Shown here: in pieces, positions 1 through 5,196 of the stretch
Position numbering within the stretch: the stretch's first letter is position 1
How the letters are laid out: each line of letters begins with the position of its first letter
Source of the DNA: an uncultured Clostridium sp.
GTDB lineage: Bacteria; Bacillota; Clostridia; TANB77; CAG-508
Direction: 5' to 3'
NCBI GenBank assembly: GCA_947568605.1
Contig: CANOPV010000078.1
Location: 1 to 5,196 of the forward strand
Length of the DNA: 5,196 nucleotides
The notes under the pieces: model-generated
Databases searched by the model: none
What the model was told of the DNA's origin: nothing
The model's input: only the letters and a program-made list of their open reading frames with translations
Made by a program: the position numbers and the translations under genes

Positions 1-144
1 ACATTATATAATGTTGCGGCCTACGATATGTTTGCAATATTTGCAAAATATGGTATTATAAAGGCAATAAAAGAACACCCAGCAAAAATAAAAGCATTTT
101 TAATGATTATACCAGCGTATATTAAATATCTTCAAAAAAGATAA
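1..144 (+). CDS. C-terminal end of an unidentified protein of the polysaccharide operon (partial)
   Basis: Frame 1 is open from the first base to a TAA at 142-144 and gives the last 47 residues of a protein whose start lies outside the window. The fragment is Lys-rich, ending in KYLQKR, with a hydrophobic or amphipathic stretch (AFLMIIPAYI) that could lie on a membrane. I see no diagnostic motif and do not recognise the family. It ends 22 bases before the GT4 gene with no terminator between, so it is probably in the same operon. Position alone suggests a surface-polysaccharide enzyme such as a glycosyltransferase, but that is inference. Confidence 0.6.
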   Translation, partial: TLYNVAAYDMFAIFAKYGIIKAIKEHPAKIKAFLMIIPAYIKYLQKR

Positions 145-166
145 TTACGAAAGGATTGATAGCAAA

Positions 167-1243
167 ATGAAAAAAATATTATTCTTCGCCTATACCTTAG
201 AAGTTGGTGGAGCAGAAAAAGTTTTAGTAGATTATATTAATACTTTAAAAGATAAATATGAAATAGACTTAGTATTACTACAAAAAAAAGGTGAATTTTT
301 AGAAAAAATACCTGATAATGTAACAATTACGACACTAAGAAAAAATAATTTTCAATATATATTTTTTAGATATATACCATTTATTAGAAAAATTGTAATA
401 AATAAAATAGCAAATAAAAAAGACTATGATGTAGCAATAGGTTTTTTAGAGGGAAGAAGTGCAACTTGGGTTGCAGATATTAAAAAGAAAATTAGAAAAT
501 TAGCGTGGATACATAATGATGTAAATAAATTTGATATTGGAATCTCAGAAAAAGAAATAAAAGATTCATATTCAAAACTAGATAAAATTATAACTGTATC
601 AGAAGTGGCAAAAAAAAGTTTTTGTGAAAAATATAATTTCAATTTAGATAAAGTAGAAGTATTATATAATTTAATTGATGAAAAAGACATAATCGAAAAA
701 TCGAAAGAAGAAATTAAAAAAAATGAAATATTTACATTTGTAAATGTTGGAAAAATGAGACCACAAAAAAGGCAAGATAGATTAATAGAAATTGCAAAAA
801 AATTAAAACAAGAAAATTATAAATTTAAAATACAAATTATAGGAAATGGTCCAGAAGAAGAAAAAATAAAAGAATTAGTAAAACAGTATAAAGTAGAAGA
901 TGTAGTAGAACTTTTAGGACTAAAAATAAATCCATATCCATATATAAAACAAGCAAACTGTGTTGTTGTTTCAAGCGCTTTTGAAGGATATAGTGTAGCA
1001 ATAAAAGAAGCATTATTATTAAAAAAAGCAGTTATATCAACAAATGTGTGTGGAGTATCAGAAATGTTTAATAACGGAAAATATGGAATAGTATCAGAAA
1101 TTTCAACAGATGATTTAATGGATAAAATGAAAAAGGTATTAGATAAAAAAATTAATATAATTGAAATAGAAAAAAACCTAGAAAACTTTGACTGTGAAAA
1201 TAATAAAATTATAGAGAAGTTAATTAATTTAATCGAGGAGTAG
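167..1243 (+). CDS. GT4-family glycosyltransferase of surface polysaccharide synthesis
   Basis: A 358-residue GT-B fold retaining glycosyltransferase, a normal length for family GT4. It would move a sugar from a nucleotide-sugar donor onto a growing lipid-linked oligosaccharide on the cytoplasmic face of the membrane. Visible signs are the N-terminal glycine loop LEVGGAEKVL (residues 11-20), AWIHND (113-118), the interdomain segment ITVSEVAKKSF (142-152) followed by LYNLID, the start of the C-terminal domain at FVNVGKMRPQKRQDRL (191-206), IIGNGPEEEKI (224-234), and the donor-site E-x7-E motif in FEGYSVAIKE with E273 and E281. No membrane segment is evident. The start is supported by GAAAGGA at 149-155, eleven bases upstream. 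The next gene follows after 9 bases, and its ribosome site lies inside this gene's tail, so the two are co-transcribed. Donor and acceptor sugars cannot be read from the sequence. Confidence 0.9.
   Translation: MKKILFFAYTLEVGGAEKVLVDYINTLKDKYEIDLVLLQKKGEFLEKIPDNVTITTLRKNNFQYIFFRYIPFIRKIVINKIANKKDYDVAIGFLEGRSATWVADIKKKIRKLAWIHNDVNKFDIGISEKEIKDSYSKLDKIITVSEVAKKSFCEKYNFNLDKVEVLYNLIDEKDIIEKSKEEIKKNEIFTFVNVGKMRPQKRQDRLIEIAKKLKQENYKFKIQIIGNGPEEEKIKELVKQYKVEDVVELLGLKINPYPYIKQANCVVVSSAFEGYSVAIKEALLLKKAVISTNVCGVSEMFNNGKYGIVSEISTDDLMDKMKKVLDKKINIIEIEKNLENFDCENNKIIEKLINLIEE
1235..1240 (+). promoter_or_regulatory. Ribosome binding site of the polymerase fusion gene
   Basis: GAGGAG lies inside the last codons of the GT4 gene, 12 bases before the ATG at 1253. 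It supports that start and suggests that translation of the two genes is coupled. Confidence 0.6.
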
Positions 1244-1252
1244 ATTTTAAAA

Positions 1253-3217
1253 ATGAAAAAAATAATAGAAAAATTGCAAAATATTTTTAATGTTGAAATA
1301 ATATCAAAATTAGTATTATTATTTATAGTATTACAACCGTTATTTGATATATTATCATTCTTAAAAATTAGAGAATATATACCAATAGGAATATCAACAG
1401 TAGTAAAACCATTATTTGTTTTTGGAGTAGGGATATTTATATATTTTACAAACAAACAACAACGAAAATCTTATACAAAAATATTTCTAACCTATGGAAT
1501 ATTAATAATAGTACATTGTCTAATGTTAAAAGATATTCTAGTTAGTAATTCTGTTATATTACACGAAGTAAGATTTATGATTAATATAGCATATATGTTA
1601 GTATTGTTTATGATAATGGACTTTTTATATAAAAATCATCCAAATAGAGAAGATTTTATTAAAAAACTAAAAAAGACATTGGTAGTTACATTTTTTATAT
1701 ATTGTATTAGCATATTACTTGCAATTGTTACTGGAACTTCTGGAAGAACCTATGAATATTCAGATGCTACAAAAGATGGATTCAAAGGATGGCTAGATTC
1801 AGGGCAGATATTTGGGCACGCATTATCAATTACATTACCATTTTTAATATATTATATGTTAAATTTAAAATGTAAAAATAAAATATTAAATGTTATAAGT
1901 AAAATAAGTATAGTAATACCAATAATAGTTTTATTATTAATAGGAACAAAAGTTACATATTTTATTGCATTAATAGTATTATTATCACATTTTGTTTTAG
2001 ACTTAATATATTTTATAAAAGATAGAAATAAAAATAATTTAATATCTAGTATTATTTGTATGATAGTATTAGTATGCTCTTTACTAAGTTATAATTATAT
2101 ACCAGTAAAGAAAAATATAGATATAAATAATAGTGTATTATCAGTAGATATGTCTGCTGGTGCAGAAGGTAGAGAGACAAATAGAGAAGATTTATTAAAA
2201 ATGCAACAAGAAATAAATTCATCAGAGCAAAATACTAATAAAACAAAGAGTGAACAAAAAAGATTAAATAGAATAAAAAATTATTATAACTGGGATTTAG
2301 CATCAGCAAGATTACTAGAACAAAAATATGCAACAGGGAAATTACATCCAGGAGATACAAGAGTAAGACAATTAATTTATAATGCAAATAAATATAAATT
2401 ATCATCAATACAATATAAATTGTTTGGATTAGGATATTTAAACCAACCAGATGCATTATCAATTGAAAGAGATATACTTATGATTTTATTTAGTTTTGGT
2501 ATAATAGGATTTTTAACAGTATTATTAAAACCAATATTAATATGGATAAAATCTGCAATAAAAATTATAAAAAGTCATATACATACACATTTAGATACAT
2601 TATATCTATTTGAAGGTTTTTCTATATTTTTCTGTATAAGCCTATATGCAGGATATACATTTATATATACTAACTTTTCTATATTTTTAGTTATAATAGC
2701 ATTATTATTAAAAGATAGTTTTGAAAAAGAAGATGAAACACAAAAAAAAGAAAAAGTATTATTTATATCAAGTACAGGCGGACATTTAAGCGAATTATTA
2801 CAATTAAAACCAATGTTTAAAAAATATAATTCATATATAATTACAGAATATGACGAATCAACAAAAGATTTAAAAAATGAATATAAAGAAAAAATATCAT
2901 ATTTATTGTATGAAACAAAAGATAATAAATTTATATATATATTAAAATTTTTATGGGATTGTATAAAATCATTATATTTATATATTAGAATTAGACCAAA
3001 ATATATAATTTCAACAGGTACACATACAGCAGTACCAATGTGTTATATAGGAAAAATATGTGGAAGTAATATAATTTATATAGAAACATTTGCAAACAGA
3101 ACAACAAAATCAGTATCAGGAAAATTAGTATATCCTATATCAGATTTATTTATAGTGCAATGGGAAGAAATGCTAAAATTATATCCAAAAGCAATATTAG
3201 GAGGTTCGATTTATTAA
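1253..3217 (+). CDS. Wzy/O-antigen-ligase-like membrane protein fused to a PssD/Cps14F (Alg14-like) glycosyltransferase subunit
   Basis: A 654-residue two-part protein. Residues 1-488 are a polytopic membrane protein with about ten hydrophobic segments (near 17-37, 47-65, 77-92, 107-126, 142-160, 188-204, 218-256, 263-283, 405-431, 452-487) and a long polar loop at about 284-404. This layout, and GTKVTYF at 231-237, fit the Wzy/O-antigen ligase superfamily, which joins lipid-linked repeat units outside the membrane. Residues 500-654 match the PssD/Cps14F family: KVLFISSTGGHLSELLQL (501-518), STGTHTAVP (587-595), and a C-terminal block with KLVYP, DLFIVQWEEM and YPKAI (624-648), very like Cps14F. 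That domain corresponds to eukaryotic Alg14 and supports the PssE/Alg13-type catalytic partner, here encoded next with a one-base overlap. PssD is normally a separate protein of about 150 residues, so the fusion is unusual. Its junction lies on an A8 run. The family calls are firm; whether the fusion is made as one chain is not. Confidence 0.82.
   Translation: MKKIIEKLQNIFNVEIISKLVLLFIVLQPLFDILSFLKIREYIPIGISTVVKPLFVFGVGIFIYFTNKQQRKSYTKIFLTYGILIIVHCLMLKDILVSNSVILHEVRFMINIAYMLVLFMIMDFLYKNHPNREDFIKKLKKTLVVTFFIYCISILLAIVTGTSGRTYEYSDATKDGFKGWLDSGQIFGHALSITLPFLIYYMLNLKCKNKILNVISKISIVIPIIVLLLIGTKVTYFIALIVLLSHFVLDLIYFIKDRNKNNLISSIICMIVLVCSLLSYNYIPVKKNIDINNSVLSVDMSAGAEGRETNREDLLKMQQEINSSEQNTNKTKSEQKRLNRIKNYYNWDLASARLLEQKYATGKLHPGDTRVRQLIYNANKYKLSSIQYKLFGLGYLNQPDALSIERDILMILFSFGIIGFLTVLLKPILIWIKSAIKIIKSHIHTHLDTLYLFEGFSIFFCISLYAGYTFIYTNFSIFLVIIALLLKDSFEKEDETQKKEKVLFISSTGGHLSELLQLKPMFKKYNSYIITEYDESTKDLKNEYKEKISYLLYETKDNKFIYILKFLWDCIKSLYLYIRIRPKYIISTGTHTAVPMCYIGKICGSNIIYIETFANRTTKSVSGKLVYPISDLFIVQWEEMLKLYPKAILGGSIY
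2742..2749 (+). other. A8 run at the polymerase-PssD junction: candidate slippage site
   Basis: A C-A8-G run encodes the linker at residues Gln497-Lys499 exactly where the membrane part ends and the PssD domain begins. An ATG at 2733-2735 in the +1 frame would, with one extra A in the run, read MKHKKKEKVLFIS and enter the PssD frame. The same shift would end the upstream frame near 2820. No good Shine-Dalgarno sequence precedes this ATG. The run is directly visible; slippage or sequence error is inference. Confidence 0.4.
3199..3204 (+). promoter_or_regulatory. Ribosome binding site that sets the PssE-like start
   Basis: AGGAGG, a near-perfect Shine-Dalgarno site, lies 12 bases before the ATG at 3217. 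It decides for this start over the in-frame ATG at 3160, which lies deep in the upstream gene. Confidence 0.75.
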
Positions 3218-3699
3218 TGGTATTAGTATTATTAGGAACAGGTCAATATAGTTTTGAAAGACTATTAAAAGAAGTAGAAAAATGTATAGAACAAAATATT
3301 ATAAAAGATGAAGTAATTGTACAAGCAGGTCATACTAAATATGATACAACTAAGATGCAAATATTAGATATAATATCAATCGAAGAACTTAAAAATTTGA
3401 TTATAAAAGCAGACTTAATAATTACACACGGGGGTGTAGGTTCAATAACACAAGCGTTAAAAAGTGATAAAAAAATAATTGCTGTACCAAGATTAAAGAA
3501 ATTTCAAGAAGTCGCAAATGACCATCAATTACAAATAGTAGAAAATTTTGCTAATAAAGGATATTTAAAAGGAGTATTTGAAATTGAAGAATTACCTAAT
3601 GCAATAAAAGAAATAGATAATTTTATACCAAATTCATTTGTAAGTAATACAGATAACATAATTAAAATAATTGAAGATTATATTAACTCAGAAAAATAA
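3217..3699 (+). CDS. PssE/Cps14G (Alg13-like) glycosyltransferase catalytic subunit
   Basis: A 160-residue protein matching the PssE/Cps14G family, which resembles the C-terminal half of GT28 enzymes and eukaryotic Alg13. It should bind the nucleotide-sugar donor and, with its PssD/Alg14-type partner, add the second sugar to the lipid-linked unit at the inner membrane face. In pneumococcal type 14 the Cps14F/Cps14G pair adds a beta-1,4-galactose; the sugar here is unknown. Motifs are an N-terminal LVLLGTGQYSFERLLKEV, VIVQAGHT (33-40), the donor-site ITHGGVGSI (69-77), and VPRLKKF with NDHQ (90-104). The ATG overlaps the upstream stop as TAATG, with AGGAGG 12 bases before it. Starting at 3160 would add 19 residues unlike the family, whose members begin just before the VxxGT motif. 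The tight coupling to the fused PssD domain supports a two-subunit enzyme. Confidence 0.88.
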   Translation: MVLVLLGTGQYSFERLLKEVEKCIEQNIIKDEVIVQAGHTKYDTTKMQILDIISIEELKNLIIKADLIITHGGVGSITQALKSDKKIIAVPRLKKFQEVANDHQLQIVENFANKGYLKGVFEIEELPNAIKEIDNFIPNSFVSNTDNIIKIIEDYINSEK

Positions 3700-3717
3700 A
3701 TAAATATCTGTTGTTTA

Positions 3718-3746
3718 TTGTATAAGTAATATTTTTCATTTAGAAT
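3718..3746 (+). promoter_or_regulatory. Possible weak sigma-A-type promoter before the deacetylase gene
   Basis: TTGTAT (3718-3723) and TAGAAT (3741-3746) are separated by 17 bases. The -10 box matches five of six consensus bases but the -35 only three. In DNA this AT-rich, such matches arise by chance. The 77-base gap before the deacetylase start, larger than the other gaps in the operon, is the main reason to suspect a secondary promoter. Confidence 0.25.
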
Positions 3747-3757
3747 AATTATATGAA

Positions 3758-3764
3758 AGAAGGA
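3758..3764 (+). promoter_or_regulatory. Ribosome binding site that sets the deacetylase start
   Basis: AGAAGGA lies 12 bases before the ATG at 3777. The alternative in-frame ATG at 3753 lies upstream of this site and has no Shine-Dalgarno sequence before it, so 3777 is preferred. Confidence 0.6.
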
Positions 3765-3776
3765 AACAATAGAAAA

Positions 3777-4577
3777 ATGAAAAGATTAAAAATTTTACTA
3801 ATAATTGTATTAATAATTTTACTAATAATTGGAATTTCTGTATTTATTATATATAGAGAACCAAAAGTACCAGTTATATGTTATCATAATGTAGTAAAAA
3901 AAGAAGAAAAAGAGAAATTTCCAGATTCAGAATTATGGGCAATAAGTGTAGAAAATTTTGAAGAGGAAATGAAATATTTACACGATAATAATTATAAAAC
4001 ACTTACAATGGAAGAATTTTATAAATGGAAAAAAGGGGAAATAGAAGTACCATTTAAAAGTGTATTAATAACATTTGATGATGGACTACTTTCAAATTAC
4101 AAATACGCATTTCCAATATTAAAAAAATACAATATAAATGCGAGTGTATTTGTTATTGGAAAATGTATAGAGACTTCAGATAAAAATGCAGATGATTGGG
4201 ATGGAAATATTATTACATATATGTCAAAAGATATATTAAGTAAATGTGAAAAAGATTATCCAAATATAAAATTTTATTCACATTCATATAATTTACACAA
4301 TAAAGATAATATAAATAAACCTTATGATGAATTATTAAAAGACTGTGAAGACTTTGATAAAAATATTAAAAAAACTGATATTTTAGCATATCCTTATGGA
4401 GATTATAGTGATAATATGAAAAAAGCATTAAAGCATAAAAAATATAAAATGGCATTTACATTTCACGATAATAAAAAAGCAACAAGGCAAGATGATGATT
4501 ATGTAATTAATAGAATAAATGTATCAACAGATAAACCATTATATAAATTTGCATTAAGATTTTTGTTACCATATTAA
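3777..4577 (+). CDS. Membrane-anchored polysaccharide deacetylase (CE4 family)
   Basis: A 266-residue enzyme of carbohydrate esterase family 4, which removes acetyl groups from N-acetylated sugars using a metal ion held by Asp-His-His. Residues 5-25 form one hydrophobic segment after MKRLK, a signal anchor without a clear cleavage site, so the catalytic domain should face outside. Family motifs are VPVICYHNV (31-39), the catalytic TFDDG (99-103, base D101, metal ligand D102), the metal-binding HSYNLH (169-174, H169 and H174, with one residue more than the common HxxxH, as in PgaB-type enzymes), AYPYGDY (204-210), and RINV (246-249) near the end. All key residues are present. An upstream ATG at 3753 would add eight polar residues but lacks a ribosome site. 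The last gene of the operon, it probably modifies the exported polymer; peptidoglycan is an alternative substrate. Confidence 0.88.
   Translation: MKRLKILLIIVLIILLIIGISVFIIYREPKVPVICYHNVVKKEEKEKFPDSELWAISVENFEEEMKYLHDNNYKTLTMEEFYKWKKGEIEVPFKSVLITFDDGLLSNYKYAFPILKKYNINASVFVIGKCIETSDKNADDWDGNIITYMSKDILSKCEKDYPNIKFYSHSYNLHNKDNINKPYDELLKDCEDFDKNIKKTDILAYPYGDYSDNMKKALKHKKYKMAFTFHDNKKATRQDDDYVINRINVSTDKPLYKFALRFLLPY
3791..3831 (+). repeat. Two-copy 24-bp in-frame direct repeat in the deacetylase anchor
   Basis: A 17-base identical stretch occurs at 3791-3807 and 3815-3831, a spacing of 24 bases or exactly eight codons. It encodes the two ILLII blocks of the membrane anchor. It looks like a small tandem duplication that lengthened the hydrophobic segment without changing frame, though low-complexity Leu/Ile coding could produce it too. 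Confidence 0.6.
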
Positions 4578-4585
4578 AAACTTGC

Positions 4586-4619
4586 AAAAATCCCTCGCTT
4601 ATTAAGAGAGGGATTTTTT
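4586..4619. terminator. Bidirectional intrinsic terminator between convergent genes
   Basis: An 11-bp perfect stem pairs 4586-4596 with 4608-4618. Its core is TCCCTC/GAGGGA, flanked by A5 on one side and T6 on the other. The loop can pair further as CTT/AAG (4598-4600 with 4604-4606). It starts 9 bases after the deacetylase stop and ends 8 bases from the stop of the minus-strand coat gene. Since the A-run becomes a U-run on the other strand, it can end transcription both ways. Confidence 0.92.
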
Positions 4620-4626
4620 AACCATT

Positions 4627-4872
4627 TTATTGGTTTGCAAATTTTTGTTTAGCAGCATCAATTTTTTGTTGCTCCGCATTTTCCATTTTGTACCAACCTT
4701 TTTCAGCCATTAAATTATAAATTTTATTTTGAATATCAAGAGACACATTTAAGGCATCTTTAAAAGCAGTATGGACTTCTGCTGTTGAAGATTCAATTGT
4801 TCCGTGAAGATATAAATCACAAACACCTTTAATTATTAATAACTCTTTTTCCATTAAATCTTTATCTTCCAT
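4627..4872 (-). CDS. CotF-family spore coat protein
   Basis: An 81-residue protein resembling the short clostridial members of the CotF spore coat family (Coat_F), small helical proteins made in the mother cell during sporulation and deposited in the coat. Family-like features are the N-terminal DLMEKELLIIKGVCDLYLHGTIES (residues 5-28), the central VHTAFKDALNVSLDIQNKIYNLMAEKGWY with its typical KGWY (58-61), and a C-terminal EQQKIDAAKQKFANQ rich in Gln and Lys. There is no signal peptide or membrane segment. The start is supported by AAAGGAG (4882-4888 on the other strand), nine bases upstream. Isoleucine is written mainly ATT here, while the polysaccharide genes lean heavily on ATA, perhaps reflecting higher expression or a different history. 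A second small coat-type gene lies upstream on the same strand. The exact role is known only at family level. Confidence 0.8.
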   Translation of the reverse strand: MEDKDLMEKELLIIKGVCDLYLHGTIESSTAEVHTAFKDALNVSLDIQNKIYNLMAEKGWYKMENAEQQKIDAAKQKFANQ

Positions 4873-4881
4873 CTTAGTAAA

Positions 4882-4888
4882 CTCCTTT
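4882..4888 (-). promoter_or_regulatory. Ribosome binding site of the CotF-like gene
   Basis: AAAGGAG on the minus strand, nine bases before the ATG at 4872. Its spacing is shorter and more standard than the 11-12 bases seen for the polysaccharide genes. Confidence 0.75.
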
Positions 4889-4905
4889 CATTAACTAAAA
4901 CTAAT

Positions 4906-5010
4906 AAAAAAAATTCTATTTGGCTAGATATTCTAAAAGAAATACAGAGGTGTACTTGTGCATATAAGCTTTTCTTTTGATAAACAATAACGCCAAATGG
5001 TAATTTTTTT
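4906..5010. repeat. Imperfect inverted repeat of about 105 bp between two coat genes; possible structured RNA or terminator
   Basis: Three nested pairings share one axis. A7-T-T at 5010-5002 on the minus strand pairs with A-A-T7 at 4915-4907. ATTTGGC (4918-4924) pairs with GCCAAAT (4992-4998) over seven perfect bases. AAAAGAAA (4935-4942) pairs with TTTCTTTT (4971-4978) over eight. Inside, the minus strand has a small TACA-CCTC-TGTA hairpin (4954-4943). A T-run leaves the structure on both strands: T8 on the minus strand at 4913-4906 and T7 on the plus strand at 5004-5010. Since both flanking genes read on the minus strand, it could end the upstream transcript, form a small RNA, or be a leader for the CotF-like gene. 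A non-autonomous mobile element is another option. It matches no riboswitch or RNA family that I recognise. Confidence 0.55.
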
Positions 5011-5013
5011 AAT

Positions 5014-5187
5014 TTATAGTAAATTTAAAAATTTATTAAATAATTCATTATGTTTTTGTTCTAATTCTCCAATATATGTTGAAAGAGAAACATCAGTTAA
5101 TTGTTGAGCAGTATATTTACTACAAGTCTTCATAAAAGTTTCGTGTCCTAAGGCATCTTCAATGTATAAAAGTTCTTTATTAGTCAT
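5014..5187 (-). CDS. Small 57-aa spore-coat-type protein (start not certain at window edge)
   Basis: A minus-strand frame reads MTNKELLYIEDALGHETF from the ATG at 5187 and stops at TAA 5014-5016. It is Gln/Lys/Leu-rich and helical in appearance, with ALGHE near the start and ELEQKHNELFNKFLNLL at the end, and has no membrane segment. It resembles small proteins often found beside CotF-type genes in clostridia, with a TxxQLTDxxL centre and a paired-helix look; this is family recollection, not a search result. A weak AGG lies a few bases before the ATG, but the frame stays open to the window end, so the gene could start further upstream. It reads the same way as the CotF-like gene 141 bases downstream and may be co-regulated with it during sporulation. 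Confidence 0.62.
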   Translation of the reverse strand: MTNKELLYIEDALGHETFMKTCSKYTAQQLTDVSLSTYIGELEQKHNELFNKFLNLL

Positions 5188-5196
5188 AATACCTGT

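Noticed and set aside
30..56. Repeated TTTGCAA/ATATTTGCAA pattern near the window start, considered as an operator
   Set aside because: It lies inside an open coding frame and encodes FAIFAKY. The repetition is explained by similar codons.
424..690. Minus-strand frame of 88 codons inside the GT4 gene
   Set aside because: It lies wholly antisense to a gene with clear GT4 motifs, is Ser/Phe-rich as expected from reversed AT-rich coding DNA, and has no recognisable family features.
817..1455. Minus-strand frame of 212 codons across the GT4/polymerase border
   Set aside because: It is antisense to two well-supported genes. The product is an Asn/Ile/Phe/Ser-rich low-complexity sequence typical of a shadow frame in AT-rich DNA.
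2235..2462. Minus-strand frame of 75 codons inside the polymerase gene
   Set aside because: Its hydrophobic appearance comes from reversed A/T-rich codons of the polar loop. There is no ribosome site and no family signal.
3160..3216. Earlier in-frame ATG for the PssE-like gene
   Set aside because: It would add 19 residues not seen in the family and overlap the conserved end of the PssD domain by 57 bases. The AGGAGG and TAATG arrangement points clearly to 3217.
3753..3776. Earlier in-frame ATG for the deacetylase
   Set aside because: There is no Shine-Dalgarno sequence upstream of 3753. AGAAGGA lies between the two ATGs and serves the one at 3777, which begins a normal MKRLK signal anchor.
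4958..4972. GCATATAAGCTT considered as a promoter -10 region or sporulation sigma-factor site
   Set aside because: No matching -35 element lies at the right distance in either direction, and the stretch is part of the inverted repeat.
1..5196. CRISPR array, tRNA or rRNA gene, transposase or prophage gene
   Set aside because: No regularly spaced repeats, cloverleaf, rRNA-like segment or transposase/phage motif was seen on either strand.

Overview
The window comes from a very AT-rich, spore-forming Firmicute, most likely a clostridial-type gut bacterium. Three things point there: the strong use of AT-ending codons (ATA, TTA, AAA, AGA), Shine-Dalgarno sites of the GGAGG type, and a CotF-type spore coat gene on the minus strand. 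The species cannot be named from the sequence.

Positions 1-4577 (plus strand) are the end of a cell-surface or exopolysaccharide operon. In order they hold the C-terminal tail of an unidentified protein (1-144), a GT4 glycosyltransferase (167-1243), a Wzy/O-antigen-ligase-type membrane protein fused to a PssD/Cps14F/Alg14-like domain (1253-3217), its partner PssE/Cps14G/Alg13-like glycosyltransferase (3217-3699, TAATG overlap), and a membrane-anchored CE4 polysaccharide deacetylase (3777-4577). A strong stem-loop at 4586-4619 closes the operon and also serves the convergent gene. The likely logic is that the glycosyltransferases build a lipid-linked repeat unit, the polymerase joins the units outside the membrane, and the deacetylase trims N-acetyl groups from the polymer or the cell wall.

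Positions 4627-5187 (minus strand) hold two small spore-coat-type genes, a CotF-like protein of 81 aa and a 57-aa protein at the window edge. The 141-bp gap between them contains an imperfect inverted repeat of about 105 bp (4906-5010), with a T-run leaving it on each strand.

The most unusual point is the polymerase-PssD fusion. The junction sits on an A8 run (2742-2749), and an ATG in the +1 frame lies seven bases before it. One extra A in DNA or mRNA would split the fusion into the usual two proteins. It is therefore either a real polymerase-glycosyltransferase fusion, a slippage-controlled gene pair, or a one-base sequence error.
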